This document shows, one piece after another, positions 59,062 through 64,000 of a stretch of 64,000 nt of DNA; position 1 is the stretch's first letter, and each line of letters starts with the position of its first letter. The notes below the pieces were generated by a model, which was not told where the DNA came from, ran no database searches, and saw only the letters and a list, made by a program, of their open reading frames with translations. Both the position numbers and the translations under genes were made by a program. This DNA comes from Ruegeria sp. TM1040. Lineage in GTDB: Bacteria; Pseudomonadota; Alphaproteobacteria; Rhodobacterales; Rhodobacteraceae. The DNA lies in assembly GCF_000014065.1 (NCBI RefSeq), contig NC_008044.1, positions 519,501 to 583,500 on the forward strand. Direction: 5' to 3'.

Positions 59062-59859
59062 ATGCGACGGGGGGAACTCAACGAGCGCCGGGATGCGATT
59101 ATTCGGTTGTTGTGCGCACAAGACGAGTTGTCCGCGCAGGATCTGGCCGCGCGGCTGAATGTGTCTGTCCAGACCATTCGCACCGATTTGCGAGAACTCG
59201 ATGAGGCGGCCCTGGTGCAACGTCGCCACGGCAGGGTCCGGCTTCGGCAGCCCTCGGAGAACATCGGCTACGCCCCGCGGATGAGTGTCGCGCGCAGCGA
59301 AAAGCAACAGATCGCGATGGCGGTAAAACCGATGATAGAAGATGGTAGCCGTGTTGCTTTGGGCACGGGGACCACGGTCGAGGCCTGCGCGCGTCAGCTG
59401 GCCGCCAGCCATAGGGACCTCTTTGTTGCCACCAACAACATTCACGCGGTGATTGCGCTGCAAGGGGCAAGCGGGGTCTCGGTATCGCTTGCCGGGGGGG
59501 CGGTGCGGCTGCGCGATCTGGATTTTGTCGGCGCTGCGAGTCGCGCGTTTTTTGCCGACTACATGGTCGACATCGCGATTTTTAGTTGCGGCGGTCTTTC
59601 CCTTTCCGGGGATGTTTTGGACTACAACACGGATGAGATCGCCGCGCGTGAGGCGATTTCAACCTGCGCCACGCGCCGGGTTCTGGTCGTGGATCGAGAA
59701 AAATTCGGGCGTGCTCTACCGTGCCGAAAACACATGATCTGGGACTATGACGTGGTGGTCACGGGGGCTGATTTTCCTCGGGAAATCATGCGCAAATGCC
59801 AAGAAGCCGGGTGCGAGGTTCTGCGTGTCGCCACAGATGAACGCCCGCTGCGCGCCTGA
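59062..59859 (+). CDS. DeoR family transcriptional regulator
   Basis: A 265-residue repressor. The N-terminal HTH is NERRDAIIRLLCAQDELSAQ, DLAARLNVSVQTIRTDLREL; the C-terminal DeoRC domain carries the sugar-phosphate-like sensing segments VALGTGTTVEACARQL and FSCGGLSLSGDVLDYNTDE. Start ATG 59062 has AAAGGAAAG upstream. It is divergent from the ABC importer genes and probably controls them. DeoR proteins usually sense phosphorylated sugars, in line with a phosphoester cluster. After its stop, 59889-59900 is the palindrome TTCAAATTTGAA. Confidence 0.93.
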   Translation: MRRGELNERRDAIIRLLCAQDELSAQDLAARLNVSVQTIRTDLRELDEAALVQRRHGRVRLRQPSENIGYAPRMSVARSEKQQIAMAVKPMIEDGSRVALGTGTTVEACARQLAASHRDLFVATNNIHAVIALQGASGVSVSLAGGAVRLRDLDFVGAASRAFFADYMVDIAIFSCGGLSLSGDVLDYNTDEIAAREAISTCATRRVLVVDREKFGRALPCRKHMIWDYDVVVTGADFPREIMRKCQEAGCEVLRVATDERPLRA

Positions 59860-60048
59860 TGCGGCTGGCAGGTTGAGGCCGTTAATCGTTCAAATTTGAA
59901 TCGATATTTTTGAAAATAATATAATCTTTTCAGATTGTTGCAGGGGTTTTTGTTAGGGGTTCGTAAAGGGGTTTGACCCACGGTTCAGAAGAGCTTCGGG
60001 CGGCGATGTCGTGGCAGTCGAGGCGTTTCTGTTCAGTAGGATGGTCCC

Positions 60049-60678
60049 ATGATACCTGTATCACTCAAGGCTGCCACAGCAGCCGCGTTCGCGATTTCCC
60101 TTTCGGCCTGCGGAGGTAATCCGCGAACCGACTTCAACGAATTCAGCAGCGTGAGCACGCGGCTTGATATCGACAGTGATCTCTCTGGTCTGACCCGGGT
60201 CGCAATCGCCCCAGATCAAGAACAAAGCATGAACGTATTCCTCACGGGATATAGTTGGTGGGACAATACCCCGCGTGGCTCCGCCATCATCGCGCGCCCG
60301 GTGATCCATCGCAGCGCAGGTGGTATTGGCACCTACGACGACCCTATCACCTTGGCGGTTGGTCACAAGAAAACCGGCGGGCGCAGCATCATGGATTACA
60401 AGCCCGGCACCCGGTTCTACATTGAGCGGCTCCAGAAGTACGCCATTGTCGAGGACATGTGCGGCGATGGACCGCGGCCACAAGATGGGCCCTGCCACAC
60501 GGGCCACAAAGGTCACGACTGGATCGACATCTATGTTGGTGGGCGTCGCATGGATGAGGCCTCGGTGGATGCCTGCATGCGCCACATCACGGGCATTCAA
60601 TCGGTGATCCTGAACCCGCGCCCCGGCTACCCCGTGACCCCTGGCGAGATTGCCTCCACTGGCTGCCGCACCTTTTAA
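60049..60678 (+). CDS. Predicted lipoprotein with double-psi beta-barrel-like domain
   Basis: A 209-residue exported lipoprotein: signal segment with lipobox LSAC (C21). The rest has the features of a barwin/3D-type beta-barrel: TGYSWWDNTPRGSAIIA, HRSAGGIGTYDDPITLAVG, FYIERLQKYAIVEDMCGDG and GHDWIDIYVGG. Such domains are found in cell-wall-binding or lytic-transglycosylase-like proteins. The assignment is a resemblance in the fold-typical pattern and not certain. Confidence 0.7.
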   Translation: MIPVSLKAATAAAFAISLSACGGNPRTDFNEFSSVSTRLDIDSDLSGLTRVAIAPDQEQSMNVFLTGYSWWDNTPRGSAIIARPVIHRSAGGIGTYDDPITLAVGHKKTGGRSIMDYKPGTRFYIERLQKYAIVEDMCGDGPRPQDGPCHTGHKGHDWIDIYVGGRRMDEASVDACMRHITGIQSVILNPRPGYPVTPGEIASTGCRTF

Positions 60679-60699
60679 GCCGACAATGGGACATGCGCG

Positions 60700-63249
60700 T
60701 CAGCCGGAGGTTGTCAGCTGATGCGCAATGGCCTGAAGTATGACGCTGTTGGTGTTGAGGTCGGTGTAATTGCGCGTAGCGCGACCCGATCTAACAAAGA
60801 TGCTTGAGGAGTAGCCGTTATCCGTCTTTGCGTTCTCGCGCACATATGCGCGCAGCCGATCCGAATAGGAATGGGGCTGCAACGCCGACCAGAGATAGGC
60901 GGCCTTGCTGCTGACGGCGAGATACTCATCACGAAATTCCGGCGTGCGATATTCTGGCTCTTGCCCGACCGTGTCCATCGCCCACGTGCGCGTCTCGGCA
61001 TCAAGTTGCAGACCCTGATATAGAAACCAGGGGCTGGTGTCGATTGGGCCTTCAGAGACGCAGATCAGACGGCCGGTCTCGCGGAAATCTTCAAGCTGCG
61101 TTGAAAACAGCACATCCGCGAGATAGGCGCTCTCTTGCGACATGCCGAGCTCCAGCGCTTCGAGCAAGAGCGGCTCTGCCCCGATCGGGCCAATGGTTGC
61201 AACGGCCTCCAGAAGCGCCATCTGCCCATCTGGCTCCGAGCGCCCCTCGAACACCTCGTAGGGCGAGCGGACATCGTGCCCCCAGCGTCGAAACGCGCGT
61301 GCCACGTAATGCGCACTGTGCGAAACATAGGCGCTGTGCAGCTTGCCGTCGGTCACGGAATGGACTTCACCATCGATAATGACCTGGTCGAGATCATAAG
61401 ACGCGACAAGCTTCAGGAGCTGGTCGCCAAAGTCGCTGTGCCTGCGCAGGTTGTCCAGAGAGGCGAGCAAACGCCCGGCGTCACTGGCGTCAAAGTTGCG
61501 GTTGCCCCAGCGGGTGCGGTCGGTGCGGATCCACCCCTGCGGCAGGCGGCGATCATCCGAGACGCGCCCCGCGATATTGGGCAGGATCTTTCGGATCGCA
61601 GTCTCAAAGCGCTGCTTGTCAATGAGGCCAATCTGTTTGGCGGCCACCAACCCGTTGATATGACTGCCAACATCCCACATTGTCACTGCTTCGTGCAGGC
61701 GCCCACCGGGAGATGAGTCAACCGTCGAAGGGCAAAGCCCCGTTTCGGGATGGGTAAATCGCTCCAGATAGCGCCATGCGACCTGCGCATCCTCCAACAG
61801 CTCTGCGCGCCGCTCTTCAGAGAGTTGAAGCTTCCGCAAAGTCAGCTCCGGCTGCGTCGCGGCCACACGTCGATAGCGCAATGGCAGTGGCCCATTTGGG
61901 ATCATGCCCTGTGTCATCTTCTCCAGTGAGGTGAATTCTGTCACCGGCGTGCGCTTGGCGCTGGTGAGCGCGTGTTCGAGCGCGGTCAGGGTGCTGTCGT
62001 CCGAGAAGTCATCGCTGCGCAGCACCACAACCACATCGTTGAGACCCGTGAATGCGGCCTGAAGGCTCTCGGGGGTGATCGGTGCATCCACATCGCGGCG
62101 CGGCAGCGTAAGCACGCCATCCGCACCGATACCGAGGTGGGACGCAGGGTCCACATCAAGTCGCACCGCAATCCCTGCCGAAAGCGGGCGCGTTGTGGTC
62201 AGGAGGGGGGCACCAGTTGCAGAGACGCCGGTGAGGGTTACCGGATGCGGCTGGGGCGGGGGCTCGCCTCCGTGCGTTGGTGTTTCAGTCGGCACCCAGA
62301 TTGCCAACTGACTGGCGGAAGGTCCCGCCAACGCCGGGCTTTGCAAATACGGCAGTTTCATCCGATCAAGGAGCCGAGTCAGCGCTGATGGGGCGTCGGG
62401 GGCAGGAGCGTTGAGGCTGCTCTGCACATAAACGCAGATGGAGCGTTTGAAATCATAGGCATCCCGCAGTTGCAGATCTGAGACAGGCAAAAGCGACGCC
62501 GTGCCATCGACTTCCTGTTGGGCAAGGCGCTGGGCGTACCGATCGGTCAGGGCCTTGAGATCATCAACATCCACCTGTGCAAAGGAGGTTGCGGACAGGT
62601 AATCGACGTTCTGCGTCGCAGCCGGTAACTCGGGTGCAGCCTCGCCCGTTTGAAACAGATCCACAAGCCGCCCCCCAAAGAGACGTGCCACGCCATTCTC
62701 CCAGGTTTGCGAGACAATAGGGGCGCTGGCCCTTGGCAGGCTCAGAATATTGAAGACCCCGGCCGAACGCACCGCCATGGGGGAGGCGGGGCGCGCCACA
62801 TCGTGGCAAGCCAGGGTCGGGACTCGGATGGGGAGTCCGAGCGTTCGTTCCACCGGGCTCAGCATTTCGCGCAGCGCTGCAAGTGCGCCATGCGCCCTGC
62901 GGGCCTGAAAATGCTGAGACAGGGTGGCGAGATCGGCTGTGAGGGGGGCAAGTTCGATACCGCTGCCGCCCAGAAGATACCCGGACAGGACGCGTGCCAA
63001 CGGATGCTGTGGCGACAGTGGCGCCCCTTCTCCATCAAAGGGCGACACCACACAGGTCACGGGAATGTTGCGCTCCCAAAAGCTGTCGAGCGCCGCGATC
63101 AGATGCGGCACCGAAGTGGTCGCATCAATGCCCGTGATCACCGGGTAGGTCTGGGGTGTCACTGCACCGATGAAATCCGTGGCGAAAGATTTCACCGGGA
63201 TCAGGGCCGCGCCCGCGCCGAGCGATTTGAGGAAGCATCTGCGTTTCAT
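60700..63249 (-). CDS. Tat-exported DUF3131 protein with polysaccharide-deacetylase-like N-terminus
   Basis: An 849-residue protein beginning with a twin-arginine signal (KRRCFLKSLGAGAALIPV, RRxFLK). The first part (about 35-460) has the feel of a divergent polysaccharide deacetylase (NIPVTCVVSPFDGEGAPL). From about residue 475 to the end it matches DUF3131 (ERRAELLEDAQVAWRYLERF, VTMWDVGSHINGLVAAKQIG, EFRDEYLAVSSKAAYLWSAL). Translational coupling (ATGA) to the glycosyltransferase suggests a role in making or modifying an exopolysaccharide. The catalytic residues of the deacetylase part are not clear. Confidence 0.82.
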   Translation of the reverse strand: MKRRCFLKSLGAGAALIPVKSFATDFIGAVTPQTYPVITGIDATTSVPHLIAALDSFWERNIPVTCVVSPFDGEGAPLSPQHPLARVLSGYLLGGSGIELAPLTADLATLSQHFQARRAHGALAALREMLSPVERTLGLPIRVPTLACHDVARPASPMAVRSAGVFNILSLPRASAPIVSQTWENGVARLFGGRLVDLFQTGEAAPELPAATQNVDYLSATSFAQVDVDDLKALTDRYAQRLAQQEVDGTASLLPVSDLQLRDAYDFKRSICVYVQSSLNAPAPDAPSALTRLLDRMKLPYLQSPALAGPSASQLAIWVPTETPTHGGEPPPQPHPVTLTGVSATGAPLLTTTRPLSAGIAVRLDVDPASHLGIGADGVLTLPRRDVDAPITPESLQAAFTGLNDVVVVLRSDDFSDDSTLTALEHALTSAKRTPVTEFTSLEKMTQGMIPNGPLPLRYRRVAATQPELTLRKLQLSEERRAELLEDAQVAWRYLERFTHPETGLCPSTVDSSPGGRLHEAVTMWDVGSHINGLVAAKQIGLIDKQRFETAIRKILPNIAGRVSDDRRLPQGWIRTDRTRWGNRNFDASDAGRLLASLDNLRRHSDFGDQLLKLVASYDLDQVIIDGEVHSVTDGKLHSAYVSHSAHYVARAFRRWGHDVRSPYEVFEGRSEPDGQMALLEAVATIGPIGAEPLLLEALELGMSQESAYLADVLFSTQLEDFRETGRLICVSEGPIDTSPWFLYQGLQLDAETRTWAMDTVGQEPEYRTPEFRDEYLAVSSKAAYLWSALQPHSYSDRLRAYVRENAKTDNGYSSSIFVRSGRATRNYTDLNTNSVILQAIAHQLTTSG

Positions 63250-64000
63250 GTGCCGCTCGTCGCAAGGCTGTAGTCACGCCCCAGCCGTTTCTGCGCACCC
63301 CAGCTGAACAGGCGGCCCGTGATGGCCCGCAGGATCGCACGGATCACGGAGTAATAGAGGATCGGCCGGTAGAGAACCCGCTGGACCGGGAACAGCAACA
63401 GCGACCACATGCTCTCATCCTTGTCCCGTGCGAGGGCAAAGGCGGCAATCACGAACTCGAGCGCGGGTAGGGTGAGGTAGGCGAGGAGATACTGCATGTT
63501 CTGCGCGCCAACCGCCCCGCTGTCCCAACCGCCGCTGACCATCTGGTAAAGCAGGATGGCGACAAAGAGGTCCGCAATCGGCGCCAGCAGTGGGAAGAGA
63601 TAGCCAAAGATGAACATGTCAGGGATCGAAATCAACCCCACAGAGCGCCCCTCGAACATCGCTTTTTTGTGCTTCCATGCGCTTTGGAACATGCCAAACG
63701 ACCAGCGCAGGCGCTGTTTCAAAAGCTGCCCAATGCGCTCGGGTACCTCGGTGTAGCCGCGGGCGAGCGGCTCATATGCGATCCGGTATCCTGCACGGTT
63801 GACCTCGATGGTGAGGTCGGTATCTTCGGTCATCGTCTCGTCGCTGAAGTGCCCCGCCTTGCGCAGCGCAGCCACGCGCCATGCACCGAGGGCGCCGGGC
63901 ACCACCAGCATGCCGTTGATCAGATCAAAGGCCTTGCGCTCAACGTTCTGCGCGGTGGTATATTCCAGCGCCTGCAGTCGGGTCAGAAGGTTCACCTTGT
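63246..64000 (-). CDS. GT2 glycosyltransferase (5' end outside window)
   Basis: The C-terminal 250 or so residues of a processive, membrane-bound family 2 glycosyltransferase. Visible are GMLVVPGALGAWR, the acceptor/base motif TEDTDLTIEV, the QxxRW-type motif QRLRWSFGMF and three to five membrane helices (FIFGYLFPLLAPIADLFVAI, MQYLLAYLTLPALEFVIAAF). The frame stays open to the window edge, so the catalytic N-terminus is missing. It resembles PgaC/cellulose-synthase-like enzymes and precedes the DUF3131 gene with a four-base overlap. Confidence 0.9.
   Translation of the reverse strand, partial: KVNLLTRLQALEYTTAQNVERKAFDLINGMLVVPGALGAWRVAALRKAGHFSDETMTEDTDLTIEVNRAGYRIAYEPLARGYTEVPERIGQLLKQRLRWSFGMFQSAWKHKKAMFEGRSVGLISIPDMFIFGYLFPLLAPIADLFVAILLYQMVSGGWDSGAVGAQNMQYLLAYLTLPALEFVIAAFALARDKDESMWSLLLFPVQRVLYRPILYYSVIRAILRAITGRLFSWGAQKRLGRDYSLATSGT

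Overview
The window looks like a chromosomal segment of a marine alphaproteobacterium of the Rhodobacterales (Roseobacter group). The evidence is high G+C with Rhodobacterales-style genes: an FYDLN-acid protein, a DUF1489 protein, short-form HisG with HisZ, a class Ib ribonucleotide reductase, an ArsJ/GAPDH arsenic operon and a CtrA-type binding site. All similarities come from reading the translated sequence; no database search was possible.

Layout. 1-5.6 kb (minus): purine catabolism, with xanthine dehydrogenase xdhA-xdhB-xdhC and the start of a BMP/nucleoside-type ABC ATPase. 6-16 kb: core genes dnaE, slyX, hisS-hisZ-hisG, DUF1489, FYDLN and an M48/SprT-like metallopeptidase. 16-24.6 kb (plus): a catabolic and regulatory block (GntR, serine acetyltransferase, VOC protein, M20 amidohydrolase, LysR, hydroxyacid dehydrogenase, aldehyde dehydrogenase, two membrane proteins including DUF3100). 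24.7-28.9 kb (minus): nrdH-nrdI-nrdE-nrdF behind a cobalamin riboswitch and a promoter with NrdR-like boxes. 29.1-33.7 kb (minus): an arsenic operon made of an ArsR-ArsC fusion, a GAPDH, ArsJ, ACR3 and a GFA-like protein. 34.2-42.8 kb: a secreted trypsin-like protease, then a type I secretion operon (Bap-like adhesin, TolC, ABC, HlyD) with a CtrA site upstream. 43.5-48.3 kb (plus): the PrkA-YeaH-SpoVR stress module, with yeaH broken at a G9 tract. 48.4-53.1 kb: glutathione-dependent formaldehyde dehydrogenase, a CueR-type regulator, a frameshifted wHTH-TPR regulator and tRNA-Gln. 53.5-59.9 kb: an ABC importer for a small (probably phosphorylated) solute with a metallo-beta-lactamase-fold hydrolase, a histidine phosphatase and a divergent DeoR regulator. 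60-64 kb: a lipoprotein, a Tat-exported DUF3131 protein and a GT2 glycosyltransferase cut by the window edge.

The strongest unusual signals are as follows. A family of short GC-rich palindromic elements has copies lying in frame inside both xdhA and xdhB, one in each orientation, and further copies around the hisG terminator and between nrdE and nrdF. A B12 riboswitch controls the B12-independent reductase. There is an ArsR-ArsC fusion. The M20/LysR/DUF3100 block may encode an undescribed catabolic route. The phosphoester-like uptake cluster carries twin CTTTC-N4-GAAAG operators. Two genes each lack one G in a run of G, and whether those frameshifts are real or sequencing errors cannot be decided here.
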